From Paramacrobiotus metropolitanus (lineage: Eukaryota > Tardigrada > Eutardigrada > Parachela > Macrobiotidae), in NCBI RefSeq assembly GCF_019649055.1, contig NW_026570497.1, positions 1 through 64,000 of the forward strand: a DNA stretch of 64,000 nt. Direction: 5' to 3'. The stretch's first letter is position 1. Every line of letters begins with the position of its first letter. The notes under the pieces are model-generated. The model had not been told where the DNA came from and ran no database searches. It saw only the letters and a program-made list of their open reading frames with translations. Shown one piece after another: positions 12,759-24,487 of this stretch. A program made the translations under genes and the position numbers.

Positions 12759-15700
12759 TCATTCGCCACTGAAAACTGTGTGAGCTGATTTCTTACTGGA
12801 AAACGAACGATGAAGTGCGTGCAACGTCAGTTTGGTCAGCTTGGACACATCCAGAGAGCGCAGTTCCTCGTCGGTCCAGGTACAGTTCCGGTAATGGACA
12901 CCTTCACGTTCGTCCCGGTTTTGGAAGAAGTACAAAATCTGTTCAATGGCAGCATCTCGTAAATTTTGGAAATCTAAATGTCTAATCGCGTTTCTATATT
13001 CGTGTAAGTAAACCGAGCAATGATATACATATATCGCGAGCTGCGCTACCATTAACAATATACAGTACATGTACAAGTTTTTTGAGAGTTACGGTATAAC
13101 TCGATAGCTATAATAGCTCGCGTTAAGTTAATTAGTTAAAATTAACTTCACGGGTGCCAGCGATTAAAACTACATTTATTACTGCGTGTCTGCGTCCGTG
13201 ATCGAACTGCAACACAAAATGGAATAACAATTGTCGAACTACTCTAATTGTCGAACTATAATCTCCTCGGAATAGAGCCCATTTGGAGGTGGTTCGAGAA
13301 ATTAAACTCCCTCCCAAATAGACGCTCAGGGCTCGAAATAAAAGCAAGGCAAAATAAAATTTTAAATGCCTGTGTTCGTGCTTGCGTCGTTTGGCAGTAA
13401 GTATTACAGTTCAAGCCTACTTTAAATTCAGATACCTATTCGGATGTATGTACAAAAATTGTGAAGAAATCTGCAACAACCGTGCTACAGTTGAATCAGT
13501 TGCAAACTCACAGCATTAGCCCATGAAAGGTTCGAAAAATAGAACACCCCGACCGTGATCCCGCTATACAAATCCATGCATGCAGTTAGATCATACCTCC
13601 CTGAGTCGTTTCAGATAATTATGACACAGGTCTGATCATTCGATAATCAGGGTATTATTTGAACTAGTTTATCATATACATGAAGAAGCGAAAACATTAC
13701 TCCTTATGACAGCATCCCGCTACTAATGAATATTGAATCCTAGTCTCTTCTGATGGAAACAAATCATTAATAAATAATACGCACCGATTCGACACGTTCA
13801 CGGTCTTTCTCTCCCTCTGGACTGGCAGCTGTTTGGATCCATGCGGTAATTCCAGCCAAATCAATCGGCAACGTTGGTAGACTTGCTTCCAGCACGCGGT
13901 ACAGATCACCCCGCACAGTCAATGGATTCAGGTTTAACGAATACGAAATTAGGTTTTCATGGGGATGACAAGAATTCCACCTGTGCCAGAACCAAGGAGC
14001 GAACGTGCAGTCCTTCCACATCACGACGCCCACCGTGGATACCACAGCGGCGCACGTATCAGCGACACTGCATATTTCTAGGTGCAAGTCATCGGGCGTC
14101 ACCCAGACACATCTGTCAAACATCACTATCAGTTTCCGCCTCGGCGTCGGTCGCAGTGCTTCCCGGACAACATGGATGAATCGCAGGCAGTCTAACAAGT
14201 CTGAGAGGGCATCCGATCTTTGCGCAGGATGCCGTATGATGATCCGTTCCGTCGCGGCGGTAATGCATTTCCATAAATTTCTAACCACCATGACAGTCCC
14301 CCGAGCCTTGTCCCGGGCAAGTGTTACGAATTCAGGTTGAAAGGACACCCGAATTTCTTTGGAGTAGTACCACTGCTGAGCGAGAACAGAATTCCACAGC
14401 CTGCATACGCGACGACACCGCAACGACTTAACACTGTCCTGTAACTGTAGCACCTCGCCGACAATTTCCCCCGGCAGCACGGATAGACATGCATCCGGAT
14501 CCATCGACTCCCATTGGTTGTCACCAAAACACTGACTGTCGTCTGGCGAAATCCAGCCTGATTCGGAGAACGTCCAACCCTGGCTGGTGCGTTTCACTAT
14601 CTCGTCCCGAGCAGATTTTAAGCAAAGTTCCTGTTGGGAAGTGACAAAACTAATTGAAACACCTCAGGAACCACAAATCCTTAAACTTACAAAACAATAG
14701 TTACTAGCCGCAGCTTGTTAACTTTTATGCTGTGGCAATATCGCCAAGCAAGGTCTAGTGTTTACCACCAGAGAATGGTTCAACGATTTATGGTATCGGA
14801 AAAATATTTAAAAATCTGCTGCCAAAAAATATGTAAAGATACTACATTTGGCGCGGTCCACTGTACGTTTTGTACGACCGAAGGTAAACACTCAGGAAAG
14901 CGGTTTTTTAACTTACAAAACCGCGCCCACCAGTAATGTGGGTGCTGCTAGTGTAAAGCGTGATTATATAGCCTGACGGCTGACATGTACAAAAACAAAC
15001 CGAAATGCAGAAGAACACTATTCATAATGCTGTTTTTAGCCGGATTTTTAGATAGGTCAACTTTGCACTGGACACTTGAGAAAAGTACCAGTAGCTTTCT
15101 GGTTAGTGGTAATTACACCGATTAGGTGCTGTAAAATATCCAGTTTTAAAGAGGTAATTCAGCACTCGTACTCGATGCAATAAAAGGGGCGGCGGCTTTC
15201 AGTGAAATTCTGTGTGACCACTACACCGTTCTTTTTAAATCTACAGCGTATCTGTGGACTTAACAAACATTTGCTACACCAAAAACCAAATTCTAAAATG
15301 TTCTAGGCGTTCGATCAGCCTCACTGATCAGCACTGCGCTTACCGCGTAACCGCCGTTCATCTCCCAGTGGTTCGGCCTGCGCAGGCACACCAATACTTT
15401 TCCAATGTGGGATACCGGATACGCGTACAGTTCGGCCAAATTTTGCTTCCACAGATTCCACAGGGCCGCCGACATCGGTCGATCGTCCGTATGGGACGCC
15501 GTTAACGTGTATGATTCAGTCACAAAATCACCAGAGCGAACGGCGCGCTCCTGTAAAGCGCTCTTGATCGGCACAATCCGTACCGCCTGGATTGGAACCC
15601 ATTCCTGAACAGTCACTGCGCCGCACTGCACTTCAATGAACGCGCACGTCTTGCCGAACAGGCTGGGAACAAGAAATTTGGCTGGGTGCCATGTCCACGG

Positions 15701-16009
15701 CTGATCCGCCGCTGTTCGCGTTAAAGCCTGAATTTTCTCGCTCGAACCCGAGCGGGCTGCCGTCTCCAGCGCCATGATTTGGTCTTTGAAAAAGGCAGTC
15801 GATATCGGCATCTCCCAAATTCGATGAAAGACATTCCCAAGTAAGCAATGGTCCACAAACTGTGTACGGTGCCCGGGATAGTCGAAATCCAGAATATAGC
15901 CATGATCCGTAACATTGACGACGAGTGCATGCTGCAGCTGCCCGTCATCAGCCAGCACGTCCACCGCATTCCCACTGGCCATTCCGGTGGTTTTGCAGAA
16001 TAAACGCAT
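12759..16009 (-). CDS. Tudor-like/F-box protein, gene A (intact)
   Basis: Three exons, all junctions phase 0. Exon 1 (16009-15344, 222 codons) starts MRLFCKTTG and carries DGQLQHALVVNVTDHGY..LDFDYPGHRTQF, then PWTWHPAKFLV..CAFIEVQCG..EWVPIQAVRI, which looks like two Tudor/Agenet-type barrels. It ends GGYA|GTAAGC. Exon 2 (14630-13785, 282 codons) follows AACAG and holds the F-box (LPGEIVGEVLQLQDSVKSLRCRRVCRLWNSVL). A region common to the family follows, with LWKCITAATERIIIRHP, CLRFIHVVRE and RRKLIVMFDRCVW. It ends at a GTGCGT donor. Exon 3 (12938-12759) reads LRSLDVSKLTKLTLHALHR near its middle. Predicted length is about 563 residues with no internal stop. F-boxes bind SKP1 in SCF ubiquitin ligases, and the Tudor-like part may recognise the substrate (inference). 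Confidence 0.75.
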
Positions 16010-16300
16010 CGTAATTATTGGGGCAGAGTGCTGTTAGATTTAGTCGAAGTGCTGTTTGCTCAGTCCCAATACTTTATTACCATGAGGCTGCAGCGTTTCG
16101 ATTAGGATCGAAATTCTTAAGCCGCCGTGCTCGCCATGACCCGTAATGCAATTATAGTGCGATTTATTGTAAATCGGCACTGATTACCAAAACGGCTGTC
16201 TACTTGCACTTCGCTCCGTGTCAGTGCTCTCTTATCCACAATTTCGCTTGTATTACGTAAACCGGATTCAGGTCAAAGCCCAGACCAAAATGAATGGATA
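16010..16300 (-). promoter_or_regulatory. Conserved 5' flank of gene A
   Basis: About 290 bp upstream of the gene A start is shared with the flanks of B (38956-39310) and C (42788-43110). Common blocks include the GTGCTGTT segment near the start codon, CACTGATT..AAAACGG, CGTGTCAGTGCTCTC.TATCCA and CCGGAT.TAGGTCAAA.CC. Conservation of non-coding DNA in three divergent copies could mean a retained promoter or simply recent duplication. No TATA box is obvious. Confidence 0.4.
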
Positions 16301-17474
16301 GAATGTGTATGTATAGAATCCATTATCACAACTCAAAAGAAAATGTAAGCCTTAGGGTGAGTCCTATATTCAAAGAGGATCTGCTTCGATACAGACATCA
16401 TAATCACTACTCGTACTGCAATGCTTTGGAAGTCCCAGCAATTAAACTGACCAACATTACGCGGCGTAATACGAACTGCATTCAGAATTTCATTTGTAGA
16501 CCCGTTACATTCGTAGACAGATTACGCACTGTTCCGTAGACAGTATACAGCACGTAGACGAAATACGCACTGAGAAAATATAAAATTTTGTTTAGTCGGC
16601 TATTTGGAGTTGAATTTTACTTTAAGACACCGGGAATTCCTTAACTCCAACAGAAAGACGCTGGATCGCATGTTCTTCTTGTTCGGCGATGATCGGGAAG
16701 GTCAGTTTGGTACAGTAGTACTTTGAAAGTATTTCAAAGTTGTTATTTTGACAATATTGCTGTACTTCCAAAGTATTGAAGAGCTTTCAAGGTGTCTGAA
16801 CGCTGAATCGCCTGTATCGGCTTTTTGTACAGAACTAATGACACTGTATCGCTCATAGGTCAAGCGCATCTTGCAAATGCCAAAGATAAAACAAAGATTC
16901 ATGTCGTATACTATGAGTAACTTTATTGGTCAAATCAAACACAAGGCGCAATGTATCGAAACATAATAGATTAACACAAGAATGAGTTACAACAGGTAAA
17001 TCTCATTTAATTTATCCGCTTCCCCAACGGTCGTATACTTAATATTACACTTAAATTCTTTTGAAATTCCGTACGAAACACAGCGGAAGTTATTGGGTGT
17101 TTGCGGGTAGAACAGGTCGGCGGCGCGGCGGCATATGCGAAATTGATGGTGCAGGTACCGAAATTAAAGTTACGACAGATTTCTCCTTCAGTGGCGGGTA
17201 TGTTTTGAAGATGCTGCCCGGGCGACCAGCATGACTAATCAAATATTTTACAGTGTTACGTGATGTACATGCAAACAGTTTGCTCGGTCAGGAGCAGCGA
17301 GATATCGGGCAGTTGGAGGTGGTCGGACACTGACAGGAACCGTCCCACCAGGTAATAAGCGAACACAAAGTCGCTGACTAACGCGCAATGTCTCCCAGTA
17401 AAACTCAAATAACAAGTATACATAAATCATAATATTATGTGATGTATGTAATATCGGTAAATAGCGCAAGAATT
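16301..17474. other. Spacer, no gene recognised
   Basis: 16303-16395 continues the duplicated upstream flank (ATCACA..TCAAA.GAAAA.GTAAGCCT, then GATCTGCTTCGATACAG), also present at 17930-18020 and 39275-39360. The remainder shows nothing I can name. Confidence 0.4.
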
Positions 17475-17691
17475 GTCATGTAACTCGTCGGGCAATTGCC
17501 AGACATATTTGTCAAACACCACGATCAGCTTTCGTCTCGGCGCCTTCCTCAGTGAAGTCCCGACCGCATGGATGATGCGCAGACAGCCTATCACTTCTGT
17601 GTTGTAAGTCTACAGATATATTTGCTCAGGATGCCGTATGATTATCCGGTCATTCGCGGTGGTAATGCATTTCCATAAACTTATAACCACT
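17475..17691 (-). pseudogene. F-box exon fragment (fragment L)
   Basis: The minus strand reads VVISLWKCITTANDRIIIRH, a stop (TAG), then GCLRIIHAVGTSLRKAPRRK and LIVVFDKYVWQLPDELHD. This matches the middle of exon 2 of genes A and B. It is bounded on its 5' side by a SINE copy and lacks the F-box itself. Confidence 0.8.
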
Positions 17692-17836
17692 CTCAGCAGG
17701 GCGCCATCCGAGGGAAACCGAGAAACGGCCAAAAAATGCGCCGATAGGCTAATCGAACCCCGGCTACGTCGTAAGATTCGCGTAGGCAGTACCACTGCAC
17801 GATGGCGCAAAGTGTTGAAAGTCCTTGAAAGACTTT
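17692..17836 (-). mobile_element. tRNA-derived SINE, copy 1
   Basis: On the minus strand a tRNA-like head carries box A (TCGTGCAGTGG, complement of 17792-17802) and box B (GGTTCGATTAG, complement of 17749-17759) with tRNA-like spacing. It continues into a shared body, TTTCTCGGTTTCCCTCGGAT and GGCGCCCT. An inverted copy lies at 18264-18400. This copy abuts fragment L, so it probably inserted into or next to an F-box exon. Confidence 0.65.
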
Positions 17837-17889
17837 GTCGCTGTATATGAGCCGCTTCTCTCCTCACACCACCATGACAATTCAAAACA

Positions 17890-18110
17890 ATGCCCAAACA
17901 AAACTGAATGTATGTATGAGTAGATTAGAGTATGTATGAGTAGAATTCGTTATCACAGGTCAAAGGAAAAAGTAAGCCTTGGGGTGAGAGTTTTCGAATA
18001 TGATCTGCTTCGATACAGTAACTCCGGTTCGCGAAGTGGCTTCGCGAATCACGTCTAGGCATACATGCCCTTGTAAAGGATACCTCATGTAAAATATCTG
18101 GGAAAAAAAC
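17890..18110 (-). repeat. Remnant of the duplicated gene 5' flank
   Basis: The segment with GTTATCACAGGTCAAAGGAA, AAAGTAAGCCT and GATACAGTAACTCC..GCGAAGTGGCTTCGCGAA matches DNA upstream of gene B (39285-39420) and, more weakly, gene A. Together with fragment L it shows that a complete gene copy once stood here and lost its Tudor exon. Confidence 0.6.
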
Positions 18111-18263
18111 TGCTGGCTGCATTAGTGTTGACTGAAGTTGTGGGCTCTGCTGCATTTATGTCTGGCGAGAGGTCAGCCCCTCGGACCTCGGACAGTTTTA
18201 CCGCATACGCAGACAGCACCGCGCGTTAGTAAGAAAAATAGCGGCTCATGCACAGCAACTAAG

Positions 18264-18400
18264 TCTGAAGGATTTTCAACACTTTGTGCCGTGGCGCAGT
18301 GGTACTGCCTACGCGGATCGTACGATGTAGCCGGAGTTCGAGTGCCCCATCAGTGCATTTTTCGGCGTTTCTCGGTTTCCTTCGGATGGCGCCCTCCTTA
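18264..18400 (+). mobile_element. tRNA-derived SINE, copy 2
   Basis: Box A TGGCGCAGTGG (18292-18302) and a box B-like AGTTCGAGTGC (18335-18345) are 32 bp apart, as in tRNA genes. The 5' lead TTTTCAACACTTTG and the body TTTCTCGGTTTCCTTCGGAT match copy 1 in inverted orientation. The cloverleaf is degenerate, so a functional tRNA gene is unlikely. Confidence 0.65.
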
Positions 18401-19156
18401 GTCCTTAGACGTTCGTGCTCATTTTGGCAGGCGTTGATTTTTGTAACTCGGGCTTCGTTGATTTGGTACTTTAAGAAATCTTTTTAATTCAAAACAAGGT
18501 GCTCGTACCGTTTGTGTAAACCGGAGCTAACGAAGATATTTGCAGCTGTGAAAATAAAGCCAATTTCAGGAATAACATTTTACGGGCCAGTTTTTTCTTA
18601 TCGATTTCGCTGTCTACCGGTAGAAGGTAATAGCGTTTTAGGACTTTAGATCAAACCTATTAGTCATGCGATTCCTGTCTACACAGTAACAATCGTTCAG
18701 AGAGATTACAAAAATCTTTTGGCAACGGTCGACTCTCTTACTAACCTGTTAGGCATTTCATCAACATCGATGGTTTTGAGGGCGGGATTATGAAATGCGG
18801 AACTTTTCTCGCTGCAGGATTCGAAGAAGACACGTAGGTATGCAAGCTATTTTGTCGGGTCACAATTGAACATCCGGAAGGGGTCAGCGGCAAGAAAAGT
18901 GCCGGCTAAAGAGATCCACGAGCGGTTAACTGGGCGTATACAGGCAATAATATACAGCCATCTGTTCAGTTTGACTACTAATCATTGATTACACAATGCT
19001 CATCGTTGATAGAAGTATAGCAGTCAATATTCGGGTCGTCAGTTGTCTCTTGCGCACTTCATAAATTTAAAGTTAATGTGTGATATCCCATATTTTGTTC
19101 AATGAACCATTCGCTTGCTGCAGAAGTACTCAGCATTTCCTCGATCTGGCAGCACA
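18401..19156. other. Spacer upstream of gene D
   Basis: No gene or repeat recognised. Part of the first 100 bp may be the 3' tail of the SINE. Confidence 0.4.
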
Positions 19157-21416
19157 ATGCGCACAACAACGTTACACTTTATGCGTTCGAGGCGCTGTGA
19201 ATTGAACTATCTGAACACGGTGCTGGTGCAGCGCGATGACGGTCAATGGTGGCTGGGATTTGTGCAGGACGTGGACGGTGACCAGATCTTCGTGGACTTC
19301 GATGCCGCCACCATTGCCGCCCAATGGATCCACTCCCGGCATCTCTGGCCACACCGTTGTCTGGTCAGCGTTCGTCAGTATTGTGGCTCCACCCTGCAGG
19401 TAGCGTTGCGGGACGTCGAAGGCGGTCCGCTGGTGTTCCGCCCGGGAACGGTTATCGAGCAGATCTGTGGGTTCTTAGATGTGCGCGTGGATGCATCCAG
19501 ACCATGTTTCGTCCACTGGTCGCAGTGCACCGAACAACTGCCGGTAATCCAAGCAGAGTCCAGCTTTTTCGGGAAGCCCGGCGGACTGTTGTACCAGAAG
19601 CACGTTATCGATTTCGATCACGCGCGTTTGCTGCGTCAGCTGGATTTCCTCCCGAAGCATTTGTTGCGCAGGTGCCGCTTAGCGATGAGCGGTTCGGATC
19701 GTGTGTGCGATGTTAGTTGTCAATTCATACGGCGCTTATTATGCGGTATCACATGGTTCCGCTGTGCTGGAACGCACCGGAAGACGTATCAGATGAATGT
19801 CGACTGCCGAGTGTTTGCACGTATGGGGACAGACACGGTGACCTTCGTCTGCGCCGAACTGCACGGCGACCCGGCCGGGCGCAGTATGTTCTGGAGTGCG
19901 GATGCCCTGCGCGAGGCGTGTCAACAGTGCCTCGTTGAGCAACAAGTGCAGTATGCCGGCATAATTATGATTCCCATGAACTGTAGCATCGGGATTCTCC
20001 AGCATGGTTCGTGAATGAATGCCCAGAAAAATTGTCCTTAATTGTAACTTTTCGGGTCGCGAAGTGTGAAGACAACTGTCCTCGCAACAGTTATTTTTAT
20101 TTTACTTGGTTTATGGAAATCTTCTAGAACCGAATCCAAAACAGTTAAATAGTTAAATTCATACCGGAAGCGTTAGCACATAACATACGTACGTACTACG
20201 TAGCAACACATGTAATAGCAGCAGATGTGTTTATCTGCAGATATGGAACAGACGAACATCATGGATCTTCCTCATCCGATTTTGGCGGCGATTTTATGCA
20301 GTCTGGATATGTTCACTCGCTACCTATGGATGCGCCGGTTAGACGATATTTCATTTACTCTTAAGTTCTCCTCCTATTTCGTGATCCTCCCCGAATTCGT
20401 GCCGTTTAAAAACGTTTACAGCCACAACGATATTTTCAAAATTTACAGTAGAGTAATTACGGGTGATGGACTTTGTTTTGCAGGGTGTGTGCGCTGTGGA
20501 TGATCTTACTGCAGGAGCATGCTGCGGACCGGCATATTGCTTTCGACATGGATCCGCTGCGCTTCAAACAACCTTATGAGAGAGAATTCTATGACCGTTA
20601 CGGGAGCAAACTGGTTGCACTACTCAACAGCTTTCTTTCGCGGCACATTCGCAGCATGAGTTTTACGCACGACGGCCGGCGGAGTCGTCAGTGTTTGAAC
20701 TTTCAGCAGACCGTATGGATAAGCGTTCGTATGCTGCAAATGAGCGTCCTTCGCCTGCCGCTGATTATTGTAAAGAACGACGAAGACATGGAAGGTATGG
20801 CATACCCTTCTGCAGCATCAAATGGGATCCTGAGAGCGGAGACTTCGAATGCCGGCAGCTGGCAAAGCTGATGTCCGTGTGCGAGCAACTATTCCTCATC
20901 AACTACGCTGTGGACGTTGCATCAAGCAGTTATGATCTGCTGCGAATACTGTTCTCTAAGGGCGATTTGACGTGGTTGAATGACGGGCTCGCGATCATGC
21001 GTGGTGCGAACATCACTGCAGCGAGCCTACGCGTGTACATCCCGCTCTTGCGCTTTTGCTGCACGGAGATGCCAGCCGCCCAGTGTCGCCGCTTCATCGC
21101 TGCCGTCAACGATCAGTGTCCGGCCGTTGGTCCGGATGTCTACCGAAAGGTCACGCGGGTGCATCACCGCTGGGTGCAGACGCTGGCCTATCCTCACCAG
21201 TGGACCGGCATCCGCATGTTCCTTGACTTGTAAATATCGTGGATAAGATTAAATCTTTGCTATACTAAAATGCGACGGTGTCTTGTTATCAGGTTCAGTA
21301 GTGGTCGCCCTGACGGCCAGCCAGAGCGCGGGTATGAAGTGGACCTGCGGCAACTGGACATCTCGCTGCTACGTCCACTGGCTCTTCATATGCTGGACCG
21401 ATGCTTTGCCGATTGA
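19157..21416 (+). CDS. Divergent Tudor-like/F-box gene D (one frameshift)
   Basis: 19157-20014 encodes about 285 residues with NTVLVQRDDGQWWLGFVQD and DQIFVDFDAAT, resembling the first Tudor-like part of gene A. A stop follows, although a weak donor (CATG|GTTCGT) could join it to the next exon in phase 1. The F-box part starts at ATG 20225 (MDLPHPILAAILCSLDM), has an intron 20338-20483 (phase 2, restores RRVCALW) and continues 20484-21229. A 63-bp intron (21230-21292) leads to the last exon 21293-21416, which reads VDLRQLDISLLRPLALHMLD. Within 20484-21229 the frame must shift by one base near 20795 (LIIVKNDEDME then GRYGIPFCSIKW). Either the gene is freshly inactivated or the assembly lost or gained a base. 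The last-exon motif proves membership of the family despite low similarity. Confidence 0.6.
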
Positions 21417-22459
21417 GGCTCTTGCTAAGAATGCAGTGAACTGGGTGAAATCGTAAGAACTCTTAAAACGGCTGCCTGGACTGCATTCTGCTTCCCTTGA
21501 AAATACAACCTAAGAAAACCTAAGAACCTAAGAAATCTAGAAAACACAAGAGACCTAAGAAAGTGTGGTTGCGCTGGCGACAGGCTATATCATGGAACAT
21601 TTCACTTGGAAATCCACCATAATTCCAACGGTACTGTGTCTTGTTCTCACATGGGTATTGTGCGTTGTCCGCGGCTGACATATCCGTCCCAAAATCAACT
21701 AACATTTCCGCTACTCACCGCTTGTTGTTCAAAATTGCCCAATGTACGTGAACGTTTGTATAATTTGTTTACCGTTTGCTACAAGCCAAATAATAAAGAT
21801 TTTCCAGGGTTGTTTTCGCCTAGGGCGTTTCGCATTTTCTTTTATGTACACCGGCGCTGCTGCCGAACATTACACATGGAGAAAAACAAAAGGTATAGCG
21901 CTGTTATCGATTGCTGTCATTTTGCATCACTCGCTCGCAGAAAATTTGGCTCATGGTGCGGCGCGTCTGCGGAAACCATCGGCAAAGAGCAATATATTAA
22001 GCACTTGGAACGGGTAAAAGCCGCTCAGCTTGGGTTTTTGTCAGCGTTTTAGAGATCAAACATAAGTGCGGCGTAGCAACGCCAGCTGTACTATGCCCAG
22101 GCGCTGTACTAGTGTCAATCAGTGTGTGGTACGAGGTCGTGATAATGTGTTGGAAACGGCTCTTTCGTTTGTAAACTGGAAGCGGGTTTCTATTTCGTGT
22201 TGTCTATGCAGGCGTAGGCATCTCTTGATCTACAAAATGAAGTCGGTTAATCTCATTGTGAGGGAAAAGATCATGGTTACATTTCAGAGCTACCATTGTA
22301 GACCACTTGCTTTTTAAATTCTAAAGAAACCTAAGAAATTAAATGACTACACACTATGCCTACACTGACATTGTCTGCGGGCTGCCTTACACTGGCTTAC
22401 AGGATGATGATACCAGGGTATACAAGCAGAGCATCCAGCTGGATACAGGGAGGGCTATG
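21417..22459. other. Spacer between D and E
   Basis: Contains CCTAAGAA-type short repeats at 21510-21570 and 22320-22340, like those inside the 1.75-kb transposon. An open frame at 21742-22017(+) has a hydrophobic segment (GIALLSIAVILHHSLAE), but no start context, splice logic or homologue supports it. Confidence 0.35.
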
Positions 22460-24487
22460 CTACAGACCATTTGTGCAGTACTCTTTCAGCGCGCGAGGGT
22501 GACGACGTGAAGGTGCTGCTGTATCATCATTCTCATCGCCTTTGGAAATGGTATCCCGGCAAAGTCCTCGTGTGCCAGCTTCCGAACCTGGGGAGACACG
22601 CGGTGGTAGAGGCAATGGTGGATGGACAGCGTTTCCGGGAAGTGCTTCCCGCTAAACAGATTCGTCTTCTGTCCTTGGAGATGGACGCAGAGCGAGAGTG
22701 TCTTCAGCCGGACCAATTTGTCATTGGGACATTTAAGGTGCCTAACGGCTACTGGTCCTTGAAGCGGTCGTTATCAGCGTTGATACTTCGACAAATCGAA
22801 GAAAAGTTCCAGCTGCGGTTCATCAGCGTTCTCAGTCAGAACATACAGTTCCTTTGGCGATCCGAAGAGCATTCCTTGGCTGATATAGTAAGTGTTCTTT
22901 TCATAGTTATCTTCTGTTGCATAGCTTAAGTACGACTAGCAGTGGAATTAAATGGTGTACGATGACAGATTTAGCATCTTCGGTAGCGCATTTACATTTG
23001 TGAGACTCTTTGAACACTGGGCAAACACACGTTTGACTAAACCGTCAACCGTGGATGAGTGCGCTGACTGGCATCGGGCAATTATTATGTTAACTGGCAA
23101 AACCTTGTACGGGTGCCTGTTAAGCCAGTCATATGTCCACCAAGTGTTCAAGGAGTCTCGCACATGTGAGTGCGCTACCGAGATGCTAGCTCTGTTATCG
23201 TACCGTTGGTCGGATCGTTATGGTTTTCATTTTTTTTCAAAACAGGAGAGAGTCGTTGGGATAGAATTCAGGAATTCAAAGAATTACCGAAAAGCTCTGT
23301 ATGAAACTAACGAAGACTTGGAAGCAGCGGAAACGGAGCTAAAGCGAAAGAAGCAGCTCAGTACTGGTCCAGCCGGTTTAGCGCTACCATTAGAACTGCT
23401 GAAGGAGGTCTTCCAGTCACTGGACAATATCCACCGACAGCGCTGCCGACGCACGTGTCAACAATGGGAAGCCATTATTGCTTCGCCGGAAGTGTGCAGA
23501 AATGTTGTGGTAGCGCGCTATGAGGCCATTTCGTCGCTACGCTGGGAGTGGAATGAAGATTACGCACTGTACAATTGTGTCTTCAAGCACATCGTTCCTG
23601 GTACGCGCACCGTCTGCATCCGGGATACCTTAGTGGGCGAGGACCACTATGGGTTTCTCGAAGGCAAGAGCCGGGCCAGAGGATACATGGACGTTATTAA
23701 GAATGCCCTGGACAATGCCGGCATCCACGTTGAGCGTCTGGTAGTACACCAGCAGTGTCTATCAATCGGAAATCCTTATAATAAACTGAACTTGAGGGCA
23801 GTTTTTGCCGTAATGGCCGAGCAAAATTTACGGCTAGCATCGTGTTGCGATCGCATGATTTTAAAGGACTATGAGCTGACCATCGTCAACTTGATCGCCA
23901 GGCCCTTCATTAGATTCCGCATTCCATTGATTGAGGTCATAAGTCTAAGTAAAACGTCTGAGACGGAAATCTGGAATGTGTTCGAGAACTATTTGCATTC
24001 GACTACCCCGGCATTGAATATGAAGCACATTACCCAGTTCACAGCGACATTGGCCGAGTGCCCGCGGCAGGCGCAAAGAGTGATCAAGGTATTATCGTAT
24101 TACTCATAGTTTAAAGGCAGTATTCTTGGCATAAATTCACTTGCGTACTGACATTTCAGTGTGTTTAAGCAGCCGGTTCGCGCTGGTACCTTAAGGGCGC
24201 TCGTGCAGACTATAGAGTATCAGCTGTCGTACTGCTTCTTGCAATGCTGGATATTATGCAAGGCATTAAGGGCTGCTTATCCGTAGATTTTGGGGAATTA
24301 TCAGTCCTGCGATCCGCGTCCATCTGCGCATTACCGCGAACACGAGTGGACGCTGTCTAATGTGGCTGGTGTTGACGTTGAAAAGCTTAACCGATTGAGC
24401 CTGCATGTTCTGTCGCGCCACATAAAGCGCGGATCTTTTGAAATCTGGGATGAAATGGAGAGGATGTTCTCCCATCTCCTGGGATGA
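22460..24487 (+). CDS. Tudor-like/F-box gene E, N-terminus missing
   Basis: Three exons joined in phase 0. Exon 1 is recognisable only from about 22460 to 22887 (WYPGKVLVCQLPNLGR, REVLPAKQIRLL, FVIGTFKVPNGYWSLKRSLS), ending at GTAAGT. Exon 2 (23246-24088) follows AAAACAG, with F-box LPLELLKEVFQSLDNIHRQR followed by CRRTCQQWEAII, and ends at AAG|GTATTA. Exon 3 (24287-24487) begins ILGNYQSCDPRPSAHYREHE and contains VDVEKLNRLSLHVLSR. The first Tudor-like half seen in genes A, H and I is absent upstream, so the gene is 5'-truncated or uses an unseen exon. The 358-bp first intron is unusually open in the exon 2 frame from ATG 22952, which could provide an alternative start. It groups with F, I, J and K by the RQRCRRTC F-box type. 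Confidence 0.65.

Noticed and set aside
18285-18350. Functional tRNA gene
   Set aside because: Box A and B are present, but the acceptor stem does not pair convincingly and an inverted copy shares the non-tRNA body, so it is a SINE head.
21606-22052. 148-codon frame on the plus strand
   Set aside because: Overlaps another frame of similar length, no recognisable domain, and sits in a spacer with transposon-like CCTAAGAA repeats.
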